Origin: Terfezia claveryi
Taxonomy: Eukaryota; Ascomycota; Pezizomycetes; Pezizales; Pezizaceae
Reading direction: 5' to 3'
DNA length: 64,000 bases
Assembly (NCBI GenBank): GCA_015179025.1
Contig: WHUX01000247.1
Coordinates: forward strand, 1-64,000
Below are positions 43,560 to 56,844 of the stretch, piece by piece; position 1 is the stretch's first letter, and every line of letters begins with the position of its first letter. The notes beneath the pieces are model-generated. The model ran no database searches and had not been told where the DNA came from. It was given only the letters and a program-made list of their open reading frames with translations. The position numbers were made by a program, and so were the translations under genes.

Positions 43560-46500
43560 ATTCAGCTGGACGAGGCTTGAAAGGGTAAAGCTAGTGGAAT
43601 AGGGTAACCCGGTCAGGGGCATTTTCCAGATCCTCTGCTAGTTGCCAGGTAGTCTCCTTGTCCCCTAACCATTTGACCTTGTACTGAACTCGTCCATAGC
43701 GCTTTCTGGAGTCCAGTACCTCCTCAACCTCCCACTACTCTTTACCTACAATCACCACAGAAGGAGGTGGGGGGTGCTTTTGCCCTAGAAGGGGATCGTC
43801 GGCGGCTGGCTCAATCTCTAAGACATGAACAACCAGATGGCACTTGATCTCCCTAGGAAACCTCAGTTGGTAAGTATGAGTGCCCATAGCCGCTAACACC
43901 TCATAGGGACCTAGAAACTTGTGATCCAGCTCACGGGAGGGCGGTTCAGTCTGGAAGTGTCTGCTAGAAAGCTATACCTTGTCTCTAGGCTGGTACCTTG
44001 GAGCTGGCAACCGTGATCTATTGGCATATTCTGCTTGCCTGGCCTGGGCATATCCTAGCTTAGCCTTCAGGGTAAGCTAGAGTTCAGTGATTCCAGCTGC
44101 CAATTCCTTAGCCAGGGGATTGGCTTTCTACAGAGGTGCTAAGGCATCTACGAATTGGGGGTGCCAATAGTAATTGGCCAGGAAGGGAGAGGTTTTCGAG
44201 TACTCCGAGAACTGGTTGTTAGCAGTGAATTCACAGGGCGCCAGGAATGAAACCCAGTTGCCCTGCTGGTAATTGATGAAAGCCCTCAGATACTGCTTCA
44301 TAATGGCATTCATCCTCTCCGATTGGCTGTCCGTTTGGGGGTGGTAAGCTGTTGACAGACGAACTTTGATCCCTAGAAGTTTGTAGAAGGCTTGCCAGAA
44401 TTCTGAGGTAAACTGGGGCCTATGGTTGGACACGATCGATTTAGGGAGGCCATGGTACTGGAATATATTATTGAGGTAGAGGTTGGCTAACTCCAGAGTG
44501 GAGCAGGTATCCCGATAAGGTATAACATACCTTATCTTTATCAACCGGTCTACCACCATTAGGATGGCATTGAACCCTGTGTCTTCTAGCAATTCCATCA
44601 TGAAGTCCATAGTCAGGTGCAGCCAGGGCCGATCCAGGATGTCCAGAGGTTTCAGGGTCCCATATGGGGCATAGCAGACAGGCTTAGCACATTTGCAAAC
44701 ATAGCAGTTCTGTATGTACCATTCCACGTCCTTCCGCTGGTCAATCCATGTGTATTCCCTAGCTAGCAGCTCCAACGTTTTAGCCACCTCAGGGTGACCT
44801 GCAACTAGGCTATCATGGTATTCCTTGATCAATCGCAGGTGCAGCTCTCCTTCAGTACATAGAGCTGTTCAAGATAATAAAGGATGCTCTCCTGTATGAT
44901 ACATTCGGCCAAGGAAATCTTGGGGTGGCGGCACTGGCCAGAATCCACTGCGGTGATGATGTCTTTGGCCAGGGTGTCTTCTTCGTAAGCCTGTTTCACC
45001 AGCTGTTAGAGGTCGGCTTCTACTTCAGTAAGGCTATTGGCTGCCAGATCAAGGTTTTTAGGCTTCAATACCACCTGATTCTGGTATTTTAGCCTTTAAT
45101 CCCCTCCTTTAGGGAGGTCTCCTGATCTCTTAGTCAAAGCATCCAGTTTGCCACTAGCCTTTCCTGGCCAGTATTTGATCTTGAAGTTGAACTGGGAAAG
45201 GAACTCCGACCACCTAGCTTGCTGCTGGTAAGCAGCTTGGTGGTAGTAAAATATTCAAGGTTCTTATGATCGGACAGTACCTCAATAATTCCCTTGGCTG
45301 ACTCCAGGTATGGCCTCCACTCCTCGAATGCTCGTACAATGGCCATTAACTCCTTATCATAGATTTTATAATTACACTCTGCCGGAGAGTGCTTTTTTGA
45401 GAAGTATGCCACTGGGTGGAGGATACCATTATCATCATTTTGAGACAGTATTCCAGCGGAGACATAGTCGGAGGCATCAGTTTCGACAATGCATTCTCGA
45501 TCGGAATTGAAGTGTGCTAGGATCTAAGCTAAACAGAAGGCTTTCTTGAGGTCCTCGAAAGCGACCTAAACTACTGTATTCCACTGAAAAGCCTTTTTCG
45601 GTGTTCCAGCCTCCATCTTGGTCTTGGTCAGGGCTGTTATAAGTACCATAATTTTCAAATAACCCAGAATGAACTGGCGATAGAAGTTAGTAAAACCTAG
45701 GAAGGCTTGTACATCCTTTAGATTAGCGGGGATTTCCTATTCCTGGATTGCTACAACCTTAGTAGGGTCCATTTTAATGCCTTCTGTAGTTATAATCAAG
45801 CCCAAGTACTTTACCTTTTGGACATGGAATTCCCAATTTTCAGGCTTGAGGTATAACCCAGCTTGTTCCAACTTCTCTAATACTTGTCGAATATGGATCC
45901 TGTATTCTGTAAGCGAATCAGAGTATATGAGGATATCGTCCAGATAAGCTGTACAGAATAGATCCAGAAAGTCCTATAAGGTGTCGTTAATAAAGTGCTG
46001 GAAGGAGGCTGGTGTGTTGGTTAGACCAATGAGCATCACGTGGTACTCAAAGTGGCTATATCGTGTCCAGAAGGCAGTTTTCCACTCCTCCCCTTCAGCA
46101 ATCCATACCAAGTTATAGGCCCCTCTCAGGTCCAATTTGGTAAACCATTTAGCCTTTGATAACCTGGCCAATGTCTCCTGGATCAGGGGCAAGGGGTATC
46201 TATTTTTTACCGTTATCTCATTCAAACCATAGTAGTCCACACATAACTGAAGGAAACCATCCGATTTCTTCACGAATAGTACAGGGGCTCCAACTGGGGA
46301 AGAGCTATACTAAATGAAGCTCTTGTTGAGGTTTTCCTCCAGGTACTTCTTCAGGGCCTCTAATTCCAGCTAGGACATTACATAGAGTGGGCTATACGGT
46401 AGGGTCTTTCCTTCTACCAGGGGGATTGTGTGGTTATATGGTCAGTGTGGTACCAACTTCTCCATGGCTTTTTCTGAGAACAAATCAATGAACTCGTGGT

Positions 46501-47250
46501 ATTCCTCTAGGACCATAGACTTCCAGTCCTCCCTGAACCTCGTCTTGTTGATCGCCAGGTTCACCTCATATATGCAAAGAGTATGTACCTTCAGCTTGTG
46601 CCTCCTAGTAAGGTAAGCGAAAGCCCCTGCACTAATAAAGCTAACATTCACGCATTTTGGGGGAATGGGGGATATCGGGGAAATAGGGGGAACAGGAACA
46701 GGTAGGTTGTCAACATTGATATGTATAGTCTAGTGTACTCCCTGGGTGGGATCCTCTACCAGGGGTGGTAGTGTGCATAATCCCTTAATGGTAGTCTGTG
46801 GGGCACCACAGTGCCTCTTGCAATACCCACTATTACAATTTAAGGTGTAAGAGCTAAAGTTGATGGAGACATTATACAACCGGAGCCATAGGATCCCCAG
46901 AACAATTGGGTATTTAAGCTTGGCCATGAATATGGGAAGACTCTCCGAATGGTCTCCAATGGTACTAGGTAGGTAGGCAAGGTCAGTAATAGCCCTGAAA
47001 GAGATGGGGCGGCCATCGATAACGTCGAGAAGGCAGAGGGTATTGAGTTTCGAGGTTGGTATAGAGTTTTTACTGACAAAAGTCTGGTCAATAAATGCTA
47101 TTCCTGAAGCACCACAATCTATGAGAGCTGATGTAACCACTGTTTTATCATTGAACTTGACAGTTATTGGTACTACAAAATGCTCACCAAATAAGCAAGA
47201 TTCATCAACAGACATAGATGCAGGAACAGAAAAAGATGACAAAGACAAAT
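43560..47250 (-). pseudogene. pol: Element A Pol: protease, RT, RNase H, integrase, chromodomain
   Basis: Read on the minus strand. Protease is at 46,730-47,248 (ALIDCGASGIAFID, with Cys in place of the usual Ser/Thr). RT runs about 45,850-46,440 ([21 protein letters not shown]). RNase H is at 45,134-45,500 ([13 protein letters not shown]). Integrase is at 44,128-44,832 (zinc motif GHPEVAKTLEL and [30 protein letters not shown]). A chromodomain lies at 43,590-43,760 (EVEEVLDSRKRYG). Several stops and frame breaks separate the parts. The integrase SDRGPQF motif has changed to SNHRPQF, losing the second catalytic Asp. Confidence 0.88.
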
Positions 47251-47269
47251 GACCTAGAATAGATCCCTT

Positions 47270-48447
47270 GCTAGTATCAGCAACTAGGCAAGGGACAGGG
47301 CTTTTCCCGACTCATCCACCTCCTCGATCCAGGGTACTGGAGTGTCGGCCGGAGAAATGGCATGGACGGCTAGGGAGCGAGCTTTCTGGAGAGGACAGGC
47401 TGCAATAAAATGGTCTGCCTTTCCACACGCAATATACAGGCTTTTATCCCTACGCCTGTCCCATTCCTCCTACGTCAATCGAGGCCTTCCCGAGGATAAA
47501 TCCATAGGGGTAGGACCTCCTGGCACCAGTGAGGAGTGTGCCAGCTTGTTGCTCGTGGGGGATTGGGCTGGCTTGGTGTTCGGCTACTGCTGCTATTGTT
47601 GAGCTAGGTGGGTGGTTGGTCGGAAGACTGGTCAGTAGTGTAACTTGGCCATTTATTGCTCTACCATGGAGGCCTGGTCAATCAACTCCTCGAGGGTATC
47701 AACCGTGGGTAGGGTAACTATGGCTTGTTGGAGCTCGTCATTGAGCCACTTCTGGAATTGCTCGAACTTAGCCTGGTCATTCCATCTTACTTCTGCAGCC
47801 AGCCTGGTCAACTTTATCACGTATGTGGACAACTCTGAGTTCCACTGTCTCAAGGCTCGGAGAGCTCGGCTAGCTGTCTCTACTGCATCAGGATCTCCGA
47901 ACGCCCGATCCAAAATGATAAATAAGGCTGAGATGTTGTCGAGCTTGATTCCTGTCTCAAGCACATATGGCTGGATTTAATCCATGGCCTTGCCCTCTAG
48001 CAGGGCAAACATATAGGCCAGGCAGTGTTGTTTTGATGGAAACCTGGCCGAATCCCCGCTCAACTTCAAGTTCACTGCATTTTTCCAGTCTTATAAACGA
48101 GCCCTATCTCTATTGAACTTGTGGGGGGTGGGGATACTTTCTGTTTTGGTGGTGGTGGTTGGCGTAGGGATGGCCATGTTTGTCAGGGTGTGGTTGAGGT
48201 TTTGTACCGTAGTCCGTTCGGTGGCTAGTATAAGATCAGTCTAGAGAACCATGATCTCTTCGTTAGTGGATCTCAATTTTCATATAGCCACGGCCTGGCT
48301 ATTGCCGAGTTCGGCCCTAATGGCATTGATGGCCTCAAAGATGTCGATGATTTATCGACAGTAGGTATGCAACTTGTTTAAGCTTGAGAGTATGGGGGAG
48401 CTCCTCCAGGTTTGAAACCTAACAGTGGGTGGAGGAGTTCCAGACAT
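47270..48447 (-). pseudogene. gag: Element A Gag, broken
   Basis: ATG at 48,447 starts MSGTPPPTVRFQTWRSSP, parallel to element C Gag (MSANIPLPTDRFAAWRATP). The best preserved part is 47,653-47,964 (ALFIILDRAFGDPDAVETAS, NDELQQAIVTLP). Several stops are present. A zinc-knuckle region would be near 47,420. Confidence 0.8.
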
Positions 48448-48483
48448 GACAGCGTACCAGTTGGTCAAGAAGATCCAATATAG

Positions 48484-49074
48484 TGTAACGTGGGCTCCGG
48501 GGGACAAGGCGACCAAGAGGTATGCCAGGGCAGTGGCAAGGGGGAATCGCATATGTAGGAGTGCTACATGTGTGATCTAGGGAAAGGATAGGGGCAAGGC
48601 AAGGGTATGGCTAGGGTAAAACTTATGTAGGAACGCTATGTGTATGACTAGGAAAACTAGGCTTGTTATAGACACCTGTCACGGATGTTACAGACGATGT
48701 CAGGGGGGGCAGGATATTCAGATGGCAAGAGGTAAGGACAAGAGACACGCGGAAGTGGTTGCCACATATGTCGAAGGGAGGTAGCAGTGCTGCAGAGTTG
48801 TTTGTATAAGACAAGGATGTGCATAAGGAGGGTGCACAAGTGCTAGGAGAAGCAAGGTCCTGTATTGGGTATACAAGATATTGGATGGGGATCCAATGTG
48901 AGCGCAAGAGCGAGAAGATATATATACATGGTGGCCTAAGGCCGATAACAGAATAAGGTTCCGAGATAGGGAACCCTCGATAGTCATGCCAAAAGTGGTA
49001 TGACTCTCAAAACATAACCCGGTATTAGGCAACATCAATAACAATAACAACAATAAAGAAAGACAGTTGTTACA
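48484..49074 (-). repeat. Element A 5' LTR (591 bp)
   Basis: TGTAACG...TTGTTACA; partner of the split 3' LTR. Confidence 0.9.
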
Positions 49075-50095
49075 TTTTCTATATAGCTACTTATGTGAAT
49101 GTCTATATCTATATCCATAACTATATCTACATTTATGTTTTTAATTCTAACTAAGTACCCTTTTTCTTTAACTCATACTATCTAACTACTATTAATACCT
49201 TTCTTTACTTCCTCTAAGGCTTAACTTACCTTTTGATTTAAATTAGATAATATACTAAAGAATTTGAAATTATTAATTAAGGTTATTATTACTTAGTATT
49301 ATTATTTTATAAGGTTAAATAGACTTTGGTACTAGATTATCTTCATAATATTAGTATTCAAACTCTGCTAGTAGTTACTCTAGCTAAATATAGTATAGTA
49401 CCTTAGTATTTTAATTGTAGAAAGCTATTCCTTATTATATATTAAAACTCATTTTAATTACCTATTTATATTACTAATTTATTTGAAATTTTTGATAAAG
49501 TATTCAATACTTTACTATTTATTTGTATATAAAAATTATTTAAAATTTTTGGCTAAAAAATAAACTTTAAATACCCCTATTATTTATTTATTTTATTTTA
49601 TTTTATTTATTTTATTTCTTTTACTTTATTTAATTTTTTTTTTTAATAGATTTTATTCATTATATATATTTTATTTTCTTGATTTTATTAATTTTATTTC
49701 TTTTATTTATATTATTTATTTTTTTATTTTTCTTTTTTTATGGATTTTATTTTTTTTATATATTTTATTTTATTGATTTTATTTCTTTTATTTCTTTTAT
49801 TTATATAATTTATTTTAGTTATTTTATTTTATTTATTTATTTTTATTTTATTTGTTTGTTTGTTTTTTTAATTTTGATTTTTTTTATTTATTTGTTTTAT
49901 TACTTATATTGGTTTTAATAGTTTTATTTCTTAATTTTTTTTATTTACAATTTTATTTTATTAATTCTATATTATTTATTTGATTTGAATATTTTTTTTG
50001 GGCCTTAGCTTATTTGTACATAAAACTATACTAGTACTAGTAGGTATGATTTCAACTACATATGCTAATAAAGTGATACCAATAGTTAGTCTAAT
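49075..50095. repeat. AT-rich and T-rich low-complexity tract
   Basis: From 49,560 to 49,990 it is mostly TTTTATTTA-like sequence. The Phe-rich open frame at 49,679-49,918 is an artefact. No gene seen. Confidence 0.8.
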
Positions 50096-50420
50096 GTATA
50101 CAGTAGTTTTTTCATATAAAGAGTTATTTTCCTAGCCAACTGCAATAAGCAATTTTCTCACACAAATATCAGGTTTCCCAGCCAGCTGTATTTAGCGATT
50201 TTCTTATATAAATAGCTATTTCCCTGGCCGGCTATACAAAACAATTTTGTTATATAAATAGCTATTAACCTAGTGGGCCGCACATAGTGATGTTCTCATA
50301 TAAAAATAGCTATTCGCTCAGCCGGCCAGACATAATGATTTTCTAATATAGATAGCTATTTTCTCAGCCAGTTGCACAGAGCAATTTTCTAATATAAATA
50401 ATTATTTTCCAAGGTACAAT
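50096..50420 (+). repeat. Diverged minisatellite of about 58-60 bp, six units
   Basis: Units repeat CCCAGCCAGCTG..., GCAATTTTCT and ATATAAATAGCTATTTTC. Confidence 0.75.
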
Positions 50421-50555
50421 AGCTGCTTGTATAAATAGCTGCCAATACAATAGCTGCTAGTACAAATAGATAGTAGTACAAATAGCTGCCTATACAAATA
50501 GCTGGTGGTATAAATAGCTACCTATGCAAACAGCTAGTGGTACAAATAGCTGTCT
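50421..50555 (+). repeat. Short tandem TACAAATAGCTG repeat
   Basis: Seven or more units of 18-20 bp such as GTACAAATAGCTGCCTA, derived from the same AAATAGCT word as the preceding minisatellite. Confidence 0.75.
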
Positions 50556-50558
50556 TTC

Positions 50559-50710
50559 TAACAGTTATTCCTGACAAAATAATGGCGTTATATGAGTTTT
50601 TGTTAAAACAGTGAAATTACAATAGCTGTTACTACAACTGGTTTAAATGCCTGCCTGAATAGGCTTAGGAAAGTCAAATAATGCCATTATTTGGTCAGGA
50701 ATAACTGTTA
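50559..50710. mobile_element. 152-bp MITE with 28-bp inverted repeats (Tc1/mariner-like)
   Basis: TAACAGTTATTCCTGAC (50,559) is mirrored by GTCAGGAATAACTGTTA ending at 50,710; the 28-bp arms differ at one base. The outer TA dinucleotides could be the TA target duplication of Tc1/mariner/pogo elements, leaving tips ACAGTTATT. There is no coding capacity. Confidence 0.7.
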
Positions 50711-50749
50711 GGCATCCTAGTCTTTTATCCATTCATGCTTTTTTATTGG

Positions 50750-53079
50750 TGGGTACTAGTGTTTAACTAGTAGTGTGAGTAGTAGAGGTGTTAAATAGAG
50801 GGAGAGTTTTAGTAGTTCTTTGACTTCTACACTCATAATATTTATATGTGTTTCTTCTACAGTTAGTATATCTCCCTTCTTGTTGTCGTTTGTTGAAGAT
50901 GGGACTTAGAAGACATTCACTCCTTAATAGATCAATAGTTGTAGTGGGTTTTACTTCTTGAAACTGTACTTGTTCCTTGAAGGTTTGTTTTTTGAATACT
51001 GACTATATAGAAACAGTATGGCAGTTATGACTTTGGAACTCAGTATTGATGATATCTATTTTGATAAGTTTTTGTCTTAATTAATGAAGAAAGGTGTGGA
51101 GGTTTTTGTAATAGGCTATCGATTTGTAAAAGTCATAGGGAAGGTTGGAGATAATAATATTAATGACCTGTATCTCAGATAATTTGGTATAATTGTTAAG
51201 CCTATCTACCTCCGTTAAGTAGTCTAAAATAGAACCTGTCTTTTTCAGTCCTACTAAGTCATGATGTACTCGGTCTACCTAGTAGTGATCCCCATAATAG
51301 AATTCTATAGCCTTCTTAACTTCCTTCTAAGTATGATACTTAACTCAATTAGCCTGCAACTAATCTAATGCTTTTCCATCCATAGATAACTGAACATATA
51401 CCAACTTCTGGTCTTCAATTCAAGTGAGGGTAATAAGAAAATAATCATCTATTTGAAGGATTCAGCCTTTGAGATGTGTTCGATCTCCCTTGAATTTATT
51501 TGGGGTAGTGCTTTTCCTATTATCTACTTACCTTCAAAGATCTCAAGTTCTATTGGAGGTGGTAGTGGACAAGTAGGGTCTCTGGGTCATTGTTGTTCTA
51601 CTGGTGGTGGAGGAGGTAGTAGTATACCTTCTGCTCCTTGCTCACATCTTTGTACTATATTTGCTAGAGGATGTATAGGCTAAGGAGCCTGTACTTGTTA
51701 TTCTACCTTTTCAAGTTGATCTTAAAAGCTAGTGAATTGTCCTTTCATACTAGCAAATTATCCTTCAATACTAGCAAACCTTTGCTAGTATTAGTCATTT
51801 TAGAAGTCAGCTTCTTACTTAAGATATCAAAGATTTTAGTGAATTGTCTAAAACTTTTTTGTTTTGTTTTCTTGTCTAAAAATAATAAGGTTCTAGATTT
51901 GTAAAAGTGTACTTTATGTATCATTTAATAGTTGTGCGTATTTGTTGACAGTAGCATTAGCTATTTTCTGGATATCTGCTGCACTTCACTAAATGAATTC
52001 AGTATATACTGTTTGTATTTGTTGTAGCTGCTATACTTGTATGAGGGCAACTTGCTTTTTTGCTTTTAGCTATTAAACTTATGTCTTTATTGTAGCATCT
52101 TTAAGATCTACTGGAGTTTGATAATGAGCTACTAGTCACTTGCCTTCAGTGGAGGGTCCTGGATTAGTAGATGGAGCTACCGATGGAGTGACTAATCATA
52201 TAATAGGTTCTGTATAATAGGAGGATATTAATCTGAGTCCTATTTGTTAACAAGGGGTGCTCTAGTATTCCTGAAACTGTGGAACTTGGAATGATAGAGC
52301 ATAGTATTGTTTGATAAATTGTTTAGCTTATTACTATCCCTAGACAATACTATCATTATCAGTGTCAGCCATAGGTTTATTGGAGGCTTCACCAAGTAAT
52401 CCTCTCAATATTGACATAGTTGTAGGGGATTGTGAGTTGTTGGTATCTATAAAGGTGTATAGATAAGTAGTGTAATATTACAGGCGAGCTGTAACTATGA
52501 AAATACTTTGGAGAAAGAATAAATAACTAGAGGAGAGAAGTATAAACACAGCTATAACTCATGTATATTGTGAACTTACTTGATAAGAGGAAAGCTATAT
52601 AAGACTTAGAACACTACTTAGGTCTTATTGAATTAACTATGAAAAAGTAGTAGGTTATATAGAAGCTTAAATCTAATAATGAATAATCAAATCTGAATGA
52701 TGCTTTCTATAATAGCTTAGTAGGCTTGACATTAAGTTGTTACCTGATTGGAAAGATGCTTCCCAATTAGGAAAATTGTAGTCTAATATGTATTAATTAG
52801 GTAGCCCAAACTACAATGCTTTGCAGTTAAGCTGACAAATATGAAATAACTTGAATACATCCAATAATGATATATGAATAATATAGAAATAGAATATAAT
52901 GGAAATAAGAAGAGAGATACATACATAAAATTTAATGACAAAGGCTACACATTCAATACACCTATCTCTTTATCTGCACTACCCTAACTGCATGGTTTAT
53001 TAGGCCATATCAGGTAGTATTGTAGAAGAGTATTAGTATTAGCCCTCGAAGAGGTAGGTCCCTTATCTATACCTTAACA
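50750..53079 (-). mobile_element. Decayed relic of the element B family: LTR and gag only
   Basis: On the minus strand the gag ATG lies at 52,417 (like MSMLRGLLGEAS of B) and the Pro-rich linker at 51,480-51,690 matches B. Similarity is clear back to about 51,150 and uncertain beyond. No pol or second LTR found. Strongly AT-shifted. Confidence 0.75.
52476..53079 (-). repeat. LTR of the B-family relic
   Basis: TATTACAGGCGAGCTG... to ...GGTCCCTTATC..CCTTAACA, the complement of the element B LTR (TGTTATGG...AAGGGACC). Confidence 0.75.
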
Positions 53080-55629
53080 ATATATATATATATATATGAG
53101 AAATCTATTCATTCATAAGCTTATATATATATGCGAGAAACTTATACTTTTAGAGTCATATATATATGTTCTGGTCCGTTCCGGGATTCCGGTCCATACT
53201 GGTATGGACCGGGCCGTTCTAGGATTGCCCGGGCTATACCGGTATAGCCCCTCATACCGGTATGGACTGGGCTGTTACGAGATTGCCGGGCTGTTCCGGG
53301 ATGGCATATATCTACACTCTGAGTGATGAACGAAGGCAAATTGAGTGGAAACCGGGTCTATTATATTTTATACATAACAAGAAGCTCAAACTTCACTATG
53401 AGTAATTTCATGATACCTCTCATTCATAGTACTATAGGTCTTGTTCTTTTCTGCATGCAGCAAAGTATCATGAACATGTTACATCATGCTTGTTTCCCAT
53501 CATTACTTTCCTTCCATCACAGTTATTTGAGTCTCGCAGGTATGCTTTAATTCTACGATACCTAGGTAGTTCTTGTTAGTCATCATGTACTTAAATTAGA
53601 TATTAAGGAATTACTTCTCAAAGGTTACCTGGGATTTACTTCAATTATTGCGCTTCGAGATCGAGTGAAACCTAGGAGGTGAAACTGATCCAAATTCATA
53701 GCACCATTATCTTCTGATCATCTGACATTATAGTAAGGGCGGTAATGTCGTAATTCCACGGTGTGCTCTGGTAATGTCAGTGTGTACTAGTCTGGTTGGC
53801 ACAGTGTACACAATATATTACATTGAACAAGTGTGTTGCGTTAAAGAAAATTCTCATGAACTAAAGGTTTCAATTCCGTAATGGACCAGAACATTTCTCT
53901 ACATAATAACTTTCATTTCAGGTATACCTCTACTGAGTATTTTTTTGGATAGGTCGCCTATGTTATTCCTGATGTTCTTAGACCAAATGTTGCTACAAAA
54001 TAACCTTCATATCAGATATGTCCCTATTTAGTAATTTTAATATCGCTGTGGCCGCTGTGGCCACTATGGTGTTGTAGTAAATCCTTGTTGCTATCTGTGA
54101 CATTGAACAATTTAATCCCGTAATGGCCTGGTCCATTGCGATATCCAGCCATACCGTAACGGCCTAGTCCGTTGCGATATCCAGTCCATACCGGTATAGA
54201 CCGGGCTATACCGGTATGGACCGGATCCCGAAACGGACCAGAACATATATATATGTGAGATACTCATACTTTTAAAGACATATATATATATATGCTATAA
54301 ATCCATATATTTACGGGCATATATATTTAAGTCTTTCAAAGCACGACTTTGTCATATATATATATATAAGTATGTGAATGTATGGGTTTCTTATATATAT
54401 ATATCTAAGTAACTTACTACATGAGTTTCTTGAATATATATATATAAGCCCATGAATGGATGAGTTTTTCATATATATATATATAAGTGTCAAAAGTCTG
54501 AGTTTCTCGCATATATATATAAGCTTACAAATGCATAAATTTCTCGTATATATATATATATGTCTTCAAAAGCATAAGTTTCTTGTATATATATATATAA
54601 GCCCACGAATGTATAGGTTTCTTACATATAAATATATAAGATCACGAATATATGAATTTCTACAAAATATATCACAAAGCATGAACTCCGTATATATTGT
54701 AGTACTACTTGCAGTACCACAACTACTATTTCCTAATATGCCTATTACTAGGCCAAGTATTGAATAGTATAGCACTCACGTGCGATAGGAGGCTGAATGC
54801 CATTAATTACTGTCATGCCACTTCTTTTGTTATCCCTTATTTTATTGTTTTCGGAAAGTCTATATTGTCAGCCTTAGCAGTCAGCCTTGGCAACTATGGA
54901 TTTCCTGTATATATACTTCCCTTCCCTATACATTTTTCTTTTCCTCTATGTCTTACAATATTATAGTATACATTAAAGTAGGAATTAGAGTGAGTAATAG
55001 AGTGTGTATTGGAGCAAGTATTAGAGGGAGTATTAGAGTGAGTATTGGAGTGAGTATTAGAGCAAGTTATTAGAGCTAGTATTGGAGGGAGTATTAGAGC
55101 AAGTGTTAAAGTAATTGAAGTACTAAGTACATATTCTATATATCTATCTATTACTTAATACTACGGTGTATATAATTATTACTGAATATAATAGATATTT
55201 CTGTTGCATGCATATTCAATGGCTGTAATAGTGGCTATACACCTAACTGGTATTAAAGTGTCATATATAAAGGTGGGTGTATTGTAACTATAGTAATAAT
55301 AATATGATGATGCCAAGGGAAGGAACTCTAATATCTTGAGATTGAAATATGCCAACTAGTGTCCAGATGGCTTTGATTGTCCCTATAGCATCCAGAATAT
55401 GTTGCAACTTAGCTGGGTATCTAGATTGCATTACAACTTAGTCAGGCATCCAGATTATATTACAACTTAGCCGAGCATCTAGATTATATGGCAACTCAGC
55501 CAGGTGTTCTGATTGTATTGCAATGCAGCCAGGCGTCCAGACATATAAGACATACAGAATGCACTCGAATGAGCTATCATATCTAGATACTAGGTGGTGT
55601 ATCTGAATGCTACTTTTTTGTTGCTGATG
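53080..55629 (+). mobile_element. Fold-back element FB2, left arm missing, interrupted by a MITE
   Basis: AT satellite core (53,080-53,167 and 54,245-54,660), conserved block 54,660-54,960, minisatellite of AGAGTGAGTATT units (54,970-55,100), an arm with five GCATCCAGATTATATTACAA-like 30-bp units (55,375-55,530) and terminus TTTTTTGTTGCTGATG at 55,629. It starts directly at the LTR of the B-family relic, so its left arm was lost or truncated. Confidence 0.7.
53168..54244. mobile_element. 1077-bp non-autonomous element with GTTCTGGTCCG inverted repeats
   Basis: Left tip GTTCTGGTCCGTTCCGGGAT and right tip complement GTTCTGGTCCGTTTCGGGAT are about 29-bp inverted repeats. Inside each end lie several 10-bp palindromes ATACCGGTAT. 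It interrupts the AT satellite of FB2. AT flanks hide the target duplication. No transposase frame is present; superfamily not assigned. Confidence 0.75.
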
Positions 55630-55870
55630 TGAGAGTAGTGTATTATAAATAGCAATTGATTCTAATTGCTTCGCATTGTATTTGCCATGCAGATGGTAAC
55701 TATAATAGCCTACTTGCTTGAACTGAGAGTTACAAAATTGATACAATATAATATACTACAGTAGAAGGATCCACTATGTCAGCTTAGTATAGAAGCTTCC
55801 CTAGTACTCTTTTTATGTACAACTATTGTAATAAACTTGACGAACTCTAAGAAGCTGCACAAGTCCCTTA
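55630..55870. other. Spacer between FB2 and FB3, nothing recognised
   Basis: No gene or repeat seen. Confidence 0.5.
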
Positions 55871-56844
55871 CATCAGCAAAAAAAAATGTACGTCAGGACG
55901 TACCACCAAGCGTCCGGATGCGAGTTTGCGTCCTGTGCGTCCTGTGCGCCTAGACGCACTAGAACGTTGCCCCCTCGCCTGTGACGCAATACCAATGCTG
56001 GGCAGTTGCTCTCGTATCTAGACGCACTGGAACGTTGCCCCCTCACCTGGGATGCAACACCAATGCTGGGCAGTTGATCTCGCATCTGGGACGTACTGGG
56101 ATGTTGCCCCCATGCCTGGGACGCAAGCATATATACAACCTTTGTCCTGACGCACTTGGAAACACAACCCGCTTACAGCTTGCATCTGCTATGTTCTTAC
56201 ACCAGCCAGCTATGTAGCCGGGTTTGCAACGTTTGAATATGCATGCAGCAGAAATATTCATTGTATTCGCCAATTATTATATACACAGAGAGGTATTTAG
56301 CAATAGATATATATACGGAACATTTGTGCAGCAACACTCGCTCTAACCCTTGGCCTACATCAGCAAGAAAAAAGTGGCGTCCAGACGCACCGCCCAGCGT
56401 CCGGACGTGAGAGCTCGCGCAAATGCGTCCTGTGCGTCTTGTGCGTCTGGACGCCTGGCTGAGTTGTAACACAATCTGGACGCCCGGCTGAGTTGCAATA
56501 CAATCTGGACGCCCGGCTGAGTTGCAACACAATCTGGACGCCATTGGGGCAACCAAAGCCGTCCGGACGCTGATTGGCATATTTCAATGTCTGGATATTT
56601 GAGTTGCTTCCCTTGGCATCATCAACTCAATTGATGTTGTTAATGCTATAGCTTTGGGCCCCAAATCGCTCTCGTACAATGCACACCCGCTCTAACACCA
56701 GCCAGGTGCGTAGCCGCTATTGCAGCCATTCAATATGCACGCAGCGAAAATATCCATTGTATTCGCTAATACTTAAATACACAGAAGTATTGAGTAATAG
56801 ATATATATATAGAACATGCACTTGCTGATTCAATCGCTCTAACA

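Larger units (their letters stand above)
29861..49074 (-). mobile_element. Gypsy element A, its 3' LTR split by element B
   Basis: On the minus strand: 5' LTR 48,484-49,074 (591 bp), gag about 47,270-48,447, pol about 43,560-47,250, then the 3' LTR made of 43,327-43,387 plus 29,861-30,389 (590 bp in total). LTR and coding sequences match element C, so A and C are one family. Element B lies inside the 3' LTR with a perfect AAAAC duplication. Flanks TTACC (29,856-29,860) and TTTTC (49,075-49,079) match at only three of five positions, so the target duplication of A is not confirmed. Confidence 0.88.

Noticed and set aside
29856..49079. Target duplication for element A
   Set aside because: TTACC against TTTTC matches at three of five positions in AT-rich flanks; it could be chance.
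49679..49918. Phe-rich hydrophobic peptide
   Set aside because: Translation of T-rich low-complexity DNA.
53788..53880. A tRNA gene
   Set aside because: Only A- and B-box-like words; no acceptor or anticodon stems can be formed convincingly.
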